Shown in pieces: positions 46,937 through 58,224 of a stretch of 64,000 nucleotides of DNA. The stretch spans positions 23,836,867 to 23,900,866 of the forward strand of contig ML677335.1 in the NCBI GenBank assembly GCA_007922305.1, read 5' to 3'. Numbering within the stretch: position 1 is the stretch's first letter; the number at the start of each line of letters is the position of its first letter. The translations under genes and the position numbers were made by a program. The notes under the pieces were generated by a model. It was not told the DNA's origin. It saw nothing but the letters and a program-made list of their open reading frames with translations, and did no database searches. The stretch is from Dermatemys mawii (Eukaryota; Chordata; Testudines; Dermatemydidae).

Positions 46937-48453
46937 TCATTGTTTCCATTAGAAACAATTACAACTGAAAGTGCCAAGTGTCATTCACCTCAGCAGCTTA
47001 CTTGTATTTTAGCACGGCAATAACACATGCTAGCACTGTCCCAGAGTAGCTTGCACATGTAACATAAGCCATTTCTTAGCCAGCAGACTAAGTGCGTCAG
47101 AGCTACTACCTGGCCTTGCATTTCTGCCACTCAAGGGTGTGGAAGATGCTGGAGCAGGAGAAGGGTTTTTTTCAGAAGAAAGGAAATCAGCCAAGAAAAT
47201 TGCCAACAACTCTGTGTGTGCAATATATTAGTGGTTTTGTTTTACATGCTGGGAAATCACAGAATTAAGCTCTGTACAGAGAGTGGTTTTGATCCCTTTA
47301 GGGGCTGCCAAAGTTCACATTCAACATGCCGCGGCCCCATGGAGCAGCTCTTCTCACCTTGTACTACACTAACCTTCTTTTAACCTTCTTGTTTCCCCTG
47401 GTTGGTTTTTTGTCAGCAAAAGAAAATTACACTTCCCCAGCATTGTCCATCACTGAAATAAGCACTTACAAATGCAATTATAAAGGGCCAAATGAGGGAA
47501 TTAGTTTTGCTGGTAATGCCAGCCCTCAGTAGCATTATCAAGCCTGTTATAAATCATTACCTCATCACCGGCCAATCCAAGCATTCTGAAAAGCCTTCTT
47601 ATCTGACTGTTACTGCACTTTTACGCTGCACTTGGGGTTTAAGAAACAAAGTGCTGGTTGGTTAAATACTGGGCTCTGACAGGCAAAAAATACGTCTCCT
47701 CCTTCATTGTTTTTAAGAGTTAATGGAATGTTCCATTATCTAACTCCTGAGGGGAAGCTCTGGGGGAAAGAAATTGTCTATATTTTTTGAAAGATTTTAT
47801 CATCTCAAGTTGTAAATAAAGAACACCCTGTAAATTAATATCTAAAAGTTCATATCAGACCTCAGTGTCACTTAATTGGCAGGCAGGATGTCGGGGCTGT
47901 TCTGCTTGGTTCTGTAATTTCTCACCTAAACAGCTGCCAAGATGACTCTCACACATCTGATAAGAGTCCCCCACAAAGCAAGGCATTAATGAATATAATA
48001 TATCTAAAGATCATGGCAGGATGAAGGGGAACACACCAAGCATTGCAACTGGAGATCAAAATTATTTGAAGAAGATGAGCACCCACATCAAATATCCTTT
48101 GAAAATCCTTGTCATGTCATACACAGGGAAAATCCTTTTCCTGGATAGGCATGGTAAAATTTTGGCTTATTGACGTGCACACGGAAAAGAAGAGTGGATC
48201 AGATTTTGAGACCTTGTAAAGTCAAAGAGTGTTCAGATCCTAGGTTTTGGTGTAATCTCATGTCTGTTGTAAATCACAAGTAGTACCTATGTGTATATGG
48301 TGACTAATAATAATGGTCTGATTCACAGTAAAATATAGGCATACCAGATGATATAGCAATGATCATATCTGTCCTATAGAAGTCACAGTGCAAAGATTCA
48401 GTTGGAAAAAGCTATTTTATTACTAACAAAAACATGTTTGGTACCAAATGTTT

Positions 48454-48753
48454 TTAAGCCCTGGTCTACACTGGTGGGGGGTCAACCTAAGATACGCAAC
48501 TTCAGCTACGCGAAGTGTGTAGCTGAAGCCAATGTATCTTAGGTCAATTTACCTGGGTGTCCTCACAGCGGTGAGTCAACCGCTGCTGCTCCCCTGTTGA
48601 CTCCGCTTCTGCCTCTCATGGCAGTGAAGTTCCGGAGTCAACGGGGAGAGCGCTCGAGGATCAATTTATCGCGTCTACACTAGGCGCGATAAATTGATAC
48701 CCAAAGATCAGTTGCTACCTGCCGATCCGGAGGTTAGTGTAGACCTGCCCTAA
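48454..48753. mobile_element. Harbinger-type MITE with TAA on both flanks
   Basis: The ends are TTAAGCCCTGGTCTACACT and AGTGTAGACCTGCCCTAA, and TAA stands directly at both borders, the 3-bp duplication of PIF/Harbinger elements. The interior is a chain of hairpins: CCTAAGATAC with GTATCTTAGG, GTTGACTCCG with CGGAGTCAAC, and ATCAATTTATCGCG with CGCGATAAATTGAT. About 300 bp, with no coding capacity. Confidence 0.8.
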
Positions 48754-48756
48754 GAG

Positions 48757-48838
48757 TGTGATTTTTCTAAATTGCCTGAAACTAACAGGAACACGGGTCC
48801 TGTTAGGTGCTTTTGAAAATCCCACTCTTAAAAGCATT
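48757..48838. repeat. Fragment of the CAAAAGT-type foldback family
   Basis: GTGATTTTTCTAAATTGCCT and GGTGCTTTTGAAAATCCCAC form a loose inverted pair like that of the better copy at 60918-61126. It directly follows the Harbinger MITE. Confidence 0.35.
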
Positions 48839-49123
48839 TCGGTACCTAATATAACTGTGTTTAAAAGATCTTTTCATTATGCAGCTAAATTAGCGCCCCC
48901 TCCCCAACACACACAAACTACAGCCTAGGATGGTTCACCTGACAAGTTGCGTGACAAAATCCCATTCTAATTGTGCTTCACATGTGAAAAGTGTGAGTTT
49001 TCATTGGATCCTAATGTGGTGAATTTAAACCCTGTTGTCACCAGAGGCATTCATGCTTAGCACTGACTTTTATTTCCCAAATTTAAACTTTCTACCCCTG
49101 TCATTTCAGCTGTAGAGTTCTTA

Positions 49124-49149
49124 AAAACAAAACAAAACAAAACAAAAAC
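49124..49149 (+). repeat. CAAAA tandem repeat
   Basis: AAAACAAAACAAAACAAAAC is a short pentanucleotide repeat. Confidence 0.8.
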
Positions 49150-49479
49150 TTAACTGCAAGATTTGTATGTGCTGGGAGGCAGCAGCATTGTTTTATTAAG
49201 AATAAGTAAAGGGTAATTTTTCACTCTTTGTTTTTAAATAAAGGGTAACTGATTTTTGTACAGATTTAATTTTGACCAGTGACCACCCTAAGAAAATTTC
49301 AGTGTATTATGTGAAACTTTGGGAAAGTAATAAGCAAATGGAAGATGGTGCAATTAAAACGGAAAAGAACATGCAACTTAACTGTAGCAATCACTACCAC
49401 TTAAAGTGAAGACTTGAACATGCATAGTAAAAATGCATAGATGGGGGCATGCATTATAAAGCGAAGTTTTCCCAGAAGG

Positions 49480-49585
49480 GATCTGATTCTGATCTCAGTT
49501 TCAGCAGTGTAACTCCATTTACTTCAGTGAAGTTACTCCTGATTTACATCAGTGTAAGATAAGAATTGGGTCCTATGAATCCACT
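49480..49585. repeat. Palindromic short MITE-like repeat
   Basis: GGATCTGATTCTGATCTCAG on the left pairs with the inverted AAGATAAGAATTGGGTCC on the right. Inside, GTGTAACTCC and AGTTACTCCT with TTTACATCAGTGTAA form further pairs. Same type as 46843-46936. Confidence 0.55.
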
Positions 49586-51224
49586 CTACAAGTGTAGTAT
49601 GATTGGCAGTCTCTGCTCTGGAGAGGCCTAGGGATGGACTATTAGAATGTTAAAGACTGATGTACATTGGCAGAGCTGTGTGGGAGACCAGGCCTGAAAT
49701 GATAGGGGGTATTGTATGTCAAAACTGAGGTGTTATATCAGAGTAATGTGTGTGAAGCTTGCGCACCATTTGTCTGTGCTGTGCTTAGTGCTATTACTTC
49801 TTCATTCTCAACAACAGTAAAAATCCTCCCACCTAACCCCAGAAAGAGGAGAAATAATGAAGATTTATGCTGAGCATGTGCAATTTCAGATTTATTCCTT
49901 TCCTTTTCTTAACACCAGCAACAGTGATATTCTTTCTGACCCAGGAACTAGAGCTGGGGCCTCAAGCTGCATTGCAATGTTTATCAAACCTGGGGACCGT
50001 GCCTGTGATAACAGGGATCTCAAGAGCCTAACATAAAAGATGATCTCTTTTTGAGTTAGATGGATGCTGAGTGGTTACAGAGTCACCATAGCAAAGGATG
50101 TTTTCAGTAACTGTACAATATACCGATTTCTGAGGTCTGCTTTGACTCATCCTGAATTCACCATCTGTGGGCCCACACCAAATATGGGCTGGATCACCTT
50201 CTCATTTAATCCAACTTCACAAAAACAGATCCACTGAGCAACATGGTATGCTGGTGAAATTCCATTGTTTTCAGTGGCATGAACTGATACCACAGGCATG
50301 AATTTGGCTTTTATTTTTAACTTATTTTATGTTTGGAAAATATTTAAAGTATTTATTAGGCACTTTGTAACAGCAAGATCTCAAGCGTGCCTGGCATTTA
50401 CAAGCTTGGCCTAAATAAAGTCTGAAACTGAAAGTAACATAATAATTCATGGAGATTTTCTTGTCCCTGAAGTTACAGAAGCCTGTGTTTTTTGGAGCAG
50501 AAGGTCCAGGGTTCTGTTCATTCCCCATGTCACATATGTATAATATAGCTAGCAATCATGGAGGATTTGTTAGAGAGACTGACAGGAAATGAATCTGAAC
50601 AGAGCAAGAGACAGGAGCAACAAGAACTGAAAGAATCTTAAATTAAAACGATAATACTAATAGTATATAAAGGGAACCTGGAATGCACAGAATTTGTCAC
50701 CTTGTGCTATTTCATTTGTGAACAGCCTCTGCAAGTGGGTACTGATGTGCTCTTTAAAGGTGTAGCCAAAAATCCATTCCTTCTCAGTGAACAGCTGGGG
50801 CTCTGAGAACCATTTGGCTGAAGGGTCATCTGGACACCTGTGAATAGATGTACTGGCCACATTAACTCAGGGCAGCATGAAAGCTCTCTGTGCAAATATG
50901 AGGTTGGATCAAAAATGAGGAATCTGCTGCTTGTGTGACTGCTTATTAGCCTTCTCCCTAATGGGGTGGAATGCATTTGGTCCAACAGTTCAGGAAACCC
51001 TTTCTCAAAGCCAAGTTCTGAGCCAAGAAAAACTGAAGCTTAATGCTGAAAGACCATGTGGGACAATTACCCCAGCAGGAAATTGCAACCTCTCAGCTTC
51101 CAGCTGGCAAGGGAGGATAAACACCTAGAAGCCTTGTTGGGGCTAGCTGAGCTGTCACAAATTGATAGGAACGTGGGTTTCCTACTGGGCAATCCTGGCC
51201 AGATCAAACAACAGTTCTGCTGAA

Positions 51225-51700
51225 TACAGTAACTCCTCACTTAGTCATCCTGGTTAACATTGTTTAGCTATTAGGTTGCTGATCTCTTAGTGAACATACT
51301 TGTTTAAAGTTGCACAATGCTCTGTTATAAGCTTGTTTGGCTCGCTCTGCTCTGCCCAGCATTCAAGCTGGGGAGCAGGCAGGCCCCTGACCCTGCTTCC
51401 CAGTAGGAGTGCCAGGCGGGCGAAACAGGGCAAGCTCCCACACCCTGACCCTGCTTTGCCCCTGCCTCAACCATGCTTCACAATCATCATTGGTGAGTAT
51501 AGTATTAAATTGTTTAACATTATTTAAAATGTATACTGTATATGTATATAATGTCTTTTGTCAGCAGAAAATTTTTTTGCTGGAACTTAACCCCTGTGAT
51601 TTACATTAATTTTTACGGGGAAATTGGATTTGCTTAACATTGTTTTGCTTAAAGTAGCATTTTTCAGGAACACAACTATGTTAAGTGAGGAGTTACTGTA
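51225..51700. mobile_element. Tc1/mariner-type MITE, perfect 19-bp TIR
   Basis: TACAGTAACTCCTCACTTA at 51225-51243 is the exact inverse of TAAGTGAGGAGTTACTGTA at 51682-51700. TA at both outer ends fits a TA target duplication, so the element proper is 51227-51698 (472 bp). Near the right end, AATTGGATTTGCTTAACATT and AAAGTAGCATTTTTCAGGAA recall the body of a known turtle repeat. The centre, 51330-51480, is GC-rich and of different character. No transposase. Confidence 0.82.
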
Positions 51701-52392
51701 GAGGGATGGGAGGTTGAATGAAGAAAAGGGAAAGAAGGAACAGGGAGTCAAGCAGCAATTATTTTTGTTTGTCCTCTTTTCTGTCTGACAAAGCTCTGAT
51801 CCTCTGCATTGATGATTAGGGATATGGCTGCAGCACTGCGATGTGCCCTTCAAGAAGGGTGCTGTGTATTAGAACAAAACCAGAGACATTTCCTGCAAAG
51901 GTTTCCCTTTTGTTGCTTCATACTCCTCCTCTAGGACTTTCATTCATGGGAAGGGAAACTATGCAGGTAGTCTGGTAAGGAACCTCTCCTTACTTATTGT
52001 GGCGGGAGTTGTGCTTGTAAGAGAAATAAATGTTTTGTGTTAGCTACTCCCTGCTGTGAGGGGAAAATGAAGTGAGACAGATGCTTGGACTAAGGAACGG
52101 AGAATGATTGCAGCACTGTCCCCTGTTACATTCAGGGATCTTGTTCCCTTTCCTCAACTAAGTGGAACTTAATGCAACGAAGAACCCACTTCAGAGGAGT
52201 TATCCATCACAGCGTCAATGTAAAAGGTTCATGCTGCAGCACCAACTTCAAACAAAGCAGCTAGGGCCACATAGTTCCCCAGGATATCCAGTTCCCCATG
52301 CAGTATTTGCTGAGTGCAATTGAAAGTTTCCTGCTTCTTTCTAGAGGCAGGCTTTGTGTGTAGTAAGCCACCTCAGTGATTTCAGCCTGGAC

Positions 52393-52417
52393 TGAGAGAG
52401 AGAGAGAGAGAGAGAGA
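52393..52417 (+). repeat. GA microsatellite
   Basis: About twelve GA units in a row. Confidence 0.85.
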
Positions 52418-54244
52418 CCCTTTCAGAATCATTGGTCTCCTGGTGGGATTCTCCCTGGCTACTGGGATGTAATTAAAGGTAGGGGGTGGTTTGCTTAATG
52501 AAATTATAATGTACAGAATAAATAAATCAAACGTTACAGCATTAGTAGGCAGAAGGCTGTTCAGCTAAATATACTAATGTGTTAAAGGTGTGCACTGCTG
52601 GAGTGTCACTCAACTAGCATTAGGCATTAAGAATTCACTGCCTGAGTTGGGAAGGCATTTGAGAAATATGATTTCTCTCCAGTTAGTTTTCACACTTTCT
52701 CCTCCTCTTCTCTCTTGCTCGCTCTCTCTCTCTGTGCCTGTGATGTTCTCTCTGTTCATACCCCCTTTTTCCTCCCCACTCCCATAACTGTTAGGCAAGC
52801 TAAGCACCCTTAAAGGGGTTTCCTCCCCCTGTGATACTCTTGGACATCTGTTCTATCAAGGATAATCAAGGGCATATAAATCAAGAAGGTTGCAGGAGAG
52901 AGTTCTATTCCACACCAGCCCTAAGATACAGCCCTTTGATGGCATTATGAAATTAAATGTGTTTCTGCCCCTGCCTTTCCCTGTTCCACTGGAACCAAAG
53001 AAACCCAGACAAGGGCTCAATTTAGAAAAGACATTAAAAAAGAAGATAGTTTGGGATTTTTATTCCACTTTTTTCATTTTAAAATAAAATTTTCTGGTCC
53101 TTTTCCTTTGCTGCCATTCATACATATTTTATATATTCATTAGAGAAAAGACTTTAAAACATCCACAAATCTTGCCTGGCTCACCCAGAGTGACATGTTG
53201 AGTTTGACACATTTTGCTGGGAAGGTTCTTATTATTTTGCCATGGTCAGCCTGCAAAACCTGTCATGGCTCCAAACGATTTACATGGATGGGCTGCTGGT
53301 GGTGGAAGGCCTCAGATTCTGCTAGGAACTAAAAACACAGTAACAGCGGCTCAGCCTCTCTTTCCCCCTTGTGTCTTAACCAAACTGCTGCTTACATAAA
53401 GAAAACGTACCTTTCTAAACAGAGAGGTATTTGCAACATAGCATAATTTTCCTTTCAGAACGTTGGGTGGTGCTAAAAGAGGTTGTGTTCTTGTATGCGT
53501 CTCATACAACCACGGTGTCTCTCTCCCTCTCAAGGAATGTGTCCGCATTTCAGGAGAATTAAAAACTGTTTTTTGGATAGTTAGTGCAGGCACTTCACAG
53601 TTACATTTTACATTTTGTCCCCAATATCTTCTTATCCATTTATGAGCTACCATGTTCATGAGCATGACTGCAGTGCAGATCCCTGTGAGGGCATGTGGCA
53701 CATCAGTGGAAAAGGGGAGACTTTGAAGTAAAAGCAACAGGGCATACCCCTGCTCTTACTAAAAGTGCTTTGGGATCTTTAATATCCAGGATGAGGAGAT
53801 GAGACCCTTTTTATTTTATTTTTTTGTTGTTAAGATTTCATTTGAAGGGCCCCACACACGGAGACCTGCATGTCACTCACGTTAGCTACCTTGGAAGGGT
53901 AAGAAGCTGGGTTCACCCTACTATGATTTGAATCTTTTGTTGTAAAGAGATTGAGTTTTCCAACCTGACCTGTAGACCATGAAGCTGTCTCTTCAGAGTC
54001 TGCATTTTATTGTTATGGTGAAATATTGACAATGACTGGTGTCTACTGTTTGGATAATTCAGAAACATAAGGGTGCAGAAAAAGTGATCATGGGGATATT
54101 GAAGGAGAACAATTTTTGAAAAGGTTTTTTTATTATGTGTCTGTTGCTACTACAAAAAGGGAACCTTAAGTATCCAATAAGGATTCTATCTGTGCATCTT
54201 AGATACTTATTTGGCTCCCGTTATCATGGTATCTTGGTGCTTCT

Positions 54245-54432
54245 GATGTATTTATCCTCGCAACACTCCAGTGACAGTGGGGAGTGCTAATAGTGTCATT
54301 TCAGAAAAGGGGAACTGAGGCAGTGAGAGACTAATTGGTTTACCCAAAGTCTCATGGTTCCTTGCTCTGCCACAGAATTCCTGTGTGTAGGGTGTCCAGT
54401 CCCAGCCCCTAACCACTGGAGCCATCCTTCTT
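54245..54432 (-). repeat. MIR-like SINE, antisense
   Basis: AAAGGGGAACTGAGGCAGTG, AGTCTCATGGTTCCTTGCTC and CCAGCCCCTAACCACTGGAG give the inverted order of the MIR-like SINE: body first, then tRNA-like head. Confidence 0.6.
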
Positions 54433-55169
54433 TTCCAGGAAAATACTTTTCAGAATTGTGTTCTTACTTGTCTGAGAACTGGTATTTTGGATCCTCTGTT
54501 TTAAAAAAAACAAAACAAAAAACAATACCATGAAAATTGTGGGCTGGGGTGAATATCTAGCATAGGCCAGTGGTGACTCGTCCAAAAGCTTAAGGGAGAA
54601 AATTGACTGTCTGATCCTCCTCAGTCATAGAGAGATGTTGGTTGTGAAGGGAGTGTGAAGGGTGGGCATGGAGGTGGTAACTACGGGAGCTTTCTCTGCC
54701 TCCAACAGGAATCAGAAGAGCCCCTGAGTGGGAAAGCAGGGATACGATTTCAGATTTCATGATGCATGAATAGGTTGTGTGTCTTTCCTTCATACTGCAG
54801 CATGTTCTACTAGGTATTTGTATTGAATGATAAACCGCAGTGGCTCAACTTGCCATCAAGGAAAAATAAAGTAATGTGACAATGGACTTGTCCCAAAAGA
54901 CACTGAGTGCCAGATCTGTCGTGAAGATCCAGGATGAGTGAAAACCAGTTTTCATGTGCTTGACCTAGCTCCTAGGTCACTTTTGAACACCAGAGTTATC
55001 TGAACAGGGAATAGAAAATGGAAATGAGATTGTACAAAATAAGGCAATCTGCTGTGGTTCTTGCCTGTTGATATTTCCCCTCTACTTTTGTCCTTGTAAG
55101 GCCATGTAAAGTCAGTTGGCATAAAAATCAAAGCTTTACATTGTTCCCTTCTCTGGATTGCCTAGAGTA

Positions 55170-55275
55170 TCTGTATTTTGGACTGTAAGAGCTTTGGGGC
55201 AGGGTCTGTCTTCATGTCTGTGTTTTGTATGGCCCCAAGCACATTGTCAACGCTGAGTAAATTGTAGATATGTGT
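55170..55275 (-). repeat. Dispersed amniote repeat fragment, inverted
   Basis: GACTGTAAGAGCTTTGGGGC, then AGGGTCTGTCTTCATGTCTG and TATGGCCCCAAGCACATTGT, is the inverted form of the repeat at 12555 and of the tail of the SINE at 20085. Confidence 0.5.
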
Positions 55276-56349
55276 CTCAGTTTCGGTACTTCTCCATCTT
55301 CATGTATTGAGACTGGCATCAGTGGGTCTTCCATGGAACATGAGAAAAGAGGACAGTAAATGACTCAATATGTGGGAATGCCCTTTTACCTGCTTTTAAT
55401 TGAGGATTTATTGACCCCAGTTATATGGACTGTGACTCCCTTCTGTAAATGCCACACTTTTATGTCTTAGTTCCTTTAATTGGCTAATCAGGCTTTGCCA
55501 TTTTCACTGGAATCATCTCTTTCCCCCACCCACACCCCATGTTAGCGTAAATGCCCCTCATTATTGTGTGGATTTTTGTAATGCTTTTTTTTCTGCAGAA
55601 CTGTATCATGGACATTTCAAGCAGCTTGTCTTTCATAATAATTTGTATTAATTTTCTTTTCAATTTTTTGTGTCTTTTATTATGCCCCATTGTTCACGGA
55701 TATATTTTTATACCGTGTACTATTTACTGCTCTTGGCATGTAAGTTAGACTGAGTATTTGAAAAGTTTCCTACTGCTAAAGTTTTGTGGAAGTGGTATAA
55801 AGAGGATTTGATGGAATGTTGTTATCTAAGGCAGGCTGTGAATCAGGGACATACACAGAATACATTTCAGGAAAGCAAAAACATCTGAGTCCCAGACTTA
55901 TCAGGTGAAAAATGTCAGCAAACCAAAACTGCACTAGTGTTAGCCTATTAATCCACTTTTAAGGAGAAGGGGCAGAAAGTAGCACTGGATTTGTATACCT
56001 ACTTGGAATGAATTTTGGGTGCAGCTCATGGTAAAGATAGTCATGGCAGGTTGGAGGACCAGAAAAGCGGAGTTAAATAATTATCCCCTCAGAGGAAGTC
56101 AAGGGAGAATATAACAACCCTGTTACCCCCACCTGTTCTGCAAGAAATCCTAGAGAATGCAGAGCATATAGATAACCTGGAAAGATGTCAAAGGAACCAT
56201 CTGGCCAACTCAGCAGCTATATGTAGGAGAGGCTGAATTAAGATTCCAATAGATTTTTAAATGTTTTCCTAATCAGAATTTACTTTTTCAGTTGAAATTC
56301 TCTTATATATCTTTCATATTAATATTCCATTTGTACTTAAACTTTTTAG

Positions 56350-56414
56350 GCAACTGACAATGATGTGGGCACTTATGGGAAAGTCAGCTATTTTTTCAGT
56401 GATGATCCTGACAG
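56350..56414 (+). CDS. CDH23: CDH23 exon C: DxD motif region of EC5
   Basis: This 65-nt exon lies between ACTTTTTAG and GTAAGT. It enters in phase 0 and leaves in phase 2. The product is ATDNDVGTYGKVSYFF followed by SDDPD, with an R codon split over the next intron (AG here, G in exon D). ATDND is the DxD calcium-binding motif of EC5. It continues directly from LRVH at the end of exon B, with no residue missing compared with the mammalian protein as I recall it. The exon is small and follows a 40.7-kb intron, so a gene-prediction program could easily miss it; frame continuity into exon D is the strongest support. The acceptor has a short but adequate T-run. Confidence 0.92.
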
Positions 56415-56526
56415 GTAAGTGTGACAAAACCTCTCAGATCGTTTCAGTTCCTTAAAATCCCCTTTCAGTCTTGCCATGAATTTACAAAATTGGAATGTTG
56501 GTAACTTTAATCTGTGAAGTCTCTCT

Positions 56527-56553
56527 TGAGAGAGAGAGAGAGAGAGAGAGAGA
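56527..56553 (+). repeat. GA microsatellite near exon C
   Basis: About thirteen GA units begin 113 bp after the exon C donor. Likely length-variable. Confidence 0.85.
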
Positions 56554-56834
56554 CTACCATAACTGTCGCAGACAGGGCGAATTGACCCTACTAGAAGGCC
56601 TATTCCAGTTGTTACTTGTCTTGTTTTCTATTTAAATTTCTCGTGTGATTTGGGTGCTCATAAATTGAGGGACAGGCAGGGCTGGATCATACCAGAAGTC
56701 TTAATCCTATTTCTATTGAGGTGAACAGCAAAACTTTCATTGATTTCAATGGGATCAGCCCTATACTAAGTGCAGATACTGTTCAAGCCACCCCCAGCCA
56801 TCTCTGCCTGTTCATAGCAGTTTAGATTGGTATC

Positions 56835-57270
56835 TGGTTTTGGTTTCCATACTTGGAAAAGGGATAGTGAAAAATTGAGAGGGTTCAGAAAAAAACTACA
56901 AGAACAGTTGAGGTTTGGCAGGCCCAGCTTAAGATGAGAGCTTTACAGAACTCGATCTATTTAGTTTATCAAAGAGAAGACTCAAGCAGTCTGTAAGTAC
57001 CTGCCCAGAGAGAAATTTTCTGATACTAGACTGAGCTTTAATATTTCTGAGAAAGGTGTAACATCATCCATGACTTGACAGAGTCAAACTGGAGATAAAG
57101 TGCAAATTTTAACAGTGAGGATAATTAACTTTTGGGATAATTTATCAAGGGATGTGGTGGATTGTCTGTCACTTTGGGTCTTTAAATCTGGGCTGGGTGT
57201 TTTTTAAAAGATAGGCTCTTGTTCAGCCACACGTTATTGGGCTTAGTACAGGAATTACTGGATGAAGGTT
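56835..57270 (+). mobile_element. CR1 LINE 3' region, sense
   Basis: GAGGGTTCAGAAAAAAACTA, AAGATGAGAGCTTTACAGAA, TTTAGTTTATCAAAGAGAAG, AAGGGATGTGGTGGATTGTC and CAGGAATTACTGGATGAA follow the 3' part of CR1, coding end then 3' UTR, in sense orientation. It is 5'-truncated and lacks the last tail segment. No intact frame. Confidence 0.7.
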
Positions 57271-57639
57271 TAGGGCTTGCTAAATCAACAGGACTTAAGC
57301 CTGTGCTTAAAGAGAAACATGCTTAATTGCTTGGCTAAATCAGGACCCAGCTGCACGAATATGTAACTTGAGGCCAACACCTACACTTAATAACAACTTC
57401 TATAATAGTACTAGAGCTACACATGGGAGTCACTCCTGCTGTGGATGAATGGCTGGGAATCCTTTGCTACAATGGAAGAAATATGGTATTGACATTAAGG
57501 TGTAAAAGGGGCAAAATTCATCCTGGGTGTGATTCCATTGCCTTCAGTGGGAGCTGCAGCTGCTCAGTCCCTTTAAAAATCAGGTTGCTTATTTAAGTGT
57601 TTAAATGTGGATTTGGGTGCCAGAGTTTGAAAATTTTAT

Positions 57640-57830
57640 CTTTGACCTCTTCGTGCCTCAGTTTCTTCAGGAGTTTGGCTTTAACTTTCCTGGAGCCTCA
57701 TTTGCTCTGTCTGTAAAATGGGGTAGATAACACCTACCATCCAGTGGTTGAAGATGCATCAATGTCTGAAAAATACAATGAGATCCTCAGTTGGAAGAGG
57801 CTATAGTACTGTGAAATGTTATGGTCAGGA
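57640..57830 (+). repeat. MIR-like SINE body, degraded
   Basis: TCTTCGTGCCTCAGTTTCTT, GCTCTGTCTGTAAAATGGGG, then AAAATACAATGAGATCCTCA and AGAGGCTATAGTACTGTGAA fit the 3' half of a MIR-like SINE. Confidence 0.5.
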
Positions 57831-57986
57831 GGAACCTATGAGAGGATACGCACAGCATCAAGCCTTTTCCAATTTCCCTCAATGCCTTTTTCTTACGGTG
57901 TTGTTTCAGGCTGCTGTTTCCTGTCTGCTTGAAATGAAGGTTTGACTTAGTAACTCCTCTGCTCCCCCTCTTTTTTTGCTTGGCAG

Positions 57987-58224
57987 GTTCTCCCTGGATA
58001 AAGACACAGGCGTGATCATGCTGATTGCCCGGTTGGACTTTGAAACGACCCAGCGCTACACGCTGACTGTGATTGCCAGGGACGGGGGTGGGGAAGAGAC
58101 TACAGGGCGAGTGAGGATTAACATTCTAGATGTCAACGATAATGTCCCCACCTTCCAGAAAGAATCCTATTTGGGGGCTCTCCGGGAAAATGAGCCTTCA
58201 GTCACTCAGGTGGTCCGTCTCAGG
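57987..58224 (+). CDS. CDH23: CDH23 exon D: body of EC5 and EC5-EC6 linker
   Basis: This 238-nt exon lies between GCTTGGCAG and GTAAGA. The first base completes the split R codon, and the exon leaves in phase 0. The product runs FSLDKDTGVIMLIARLDFE, then RYTLTVIARDGGGEETTG, then RVRINILDVNDNVPTFQ and GALRENEPSVTQVVRLR. LDFE stands at the LDRE position, ARDGG is the DxG-type calcium motif, and DVNDN is a canonical EC5-EC6 linker. NVPTF opens EC6. Every motif is in the order expected for cadherin-23. An open frame runs upstream from 57976, but the AG acceptor and the match to exon C fix the true start. Missense changes at such linkers cause Usher syndrome 1D or DFNB12 deafness in humans, which is family knowledge and not shown here. 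Confidence 0.95.

Larger units (their letters stand above)
15628..56349 (+). other. CDH23: Very large CDH23 intron between exons B and C
   Basis: The intron is 40,722 bp long, with GTAAGT donor and ACTTTTTAG acceptor, phase 0. It holds most of the mobile elements listed separately. I looked for a nested gene and found none: the longer frames fall in hAT, Myb/SANT-element or low-complexity DNA. Stretches without a feature I can name are 15650-16380, 16560-18100, 18420-20070, 22680-24330, 25450-26390, 26670-28290, 29840-32220, 32920-35460, 38110-40170, 40970-42250, 42350-44130, 45150-46840, 46940-48450, 48840-49480, 49590-51220, 51705-52390, 52420-54240, 54440-55160 and 55280-56340. They contain ordinary AT-rich intronic DNA, short homopolymers and possible old repeat remnants. 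The stretch 43380-43560 is pyrimidine-rich. Confidence 0.85.
56415..57986 (+). other. CDH23: CDH23 intron between exons C and D
   Basis: This is a 1,572-bp intron, phase 2, with GTAAGT donor and GCTTGGCAG acceptor. It holds the GA microsatellite (56527-56553), a CR1 fragment (56835-57270) and a MIR-like fragment (57640-57830). Short phrases at 56690-56770 resemble the palindromic repeats but are too worn to call. Confidence 0.88.

Noticed and set aside
53351..53737. A 128-residue minus-strand frame in unique-looking DNA
   Set aside because: No domain, no good start context and no splice-linked neighbour could be recognised; this length is expected by chance in 64 kb.
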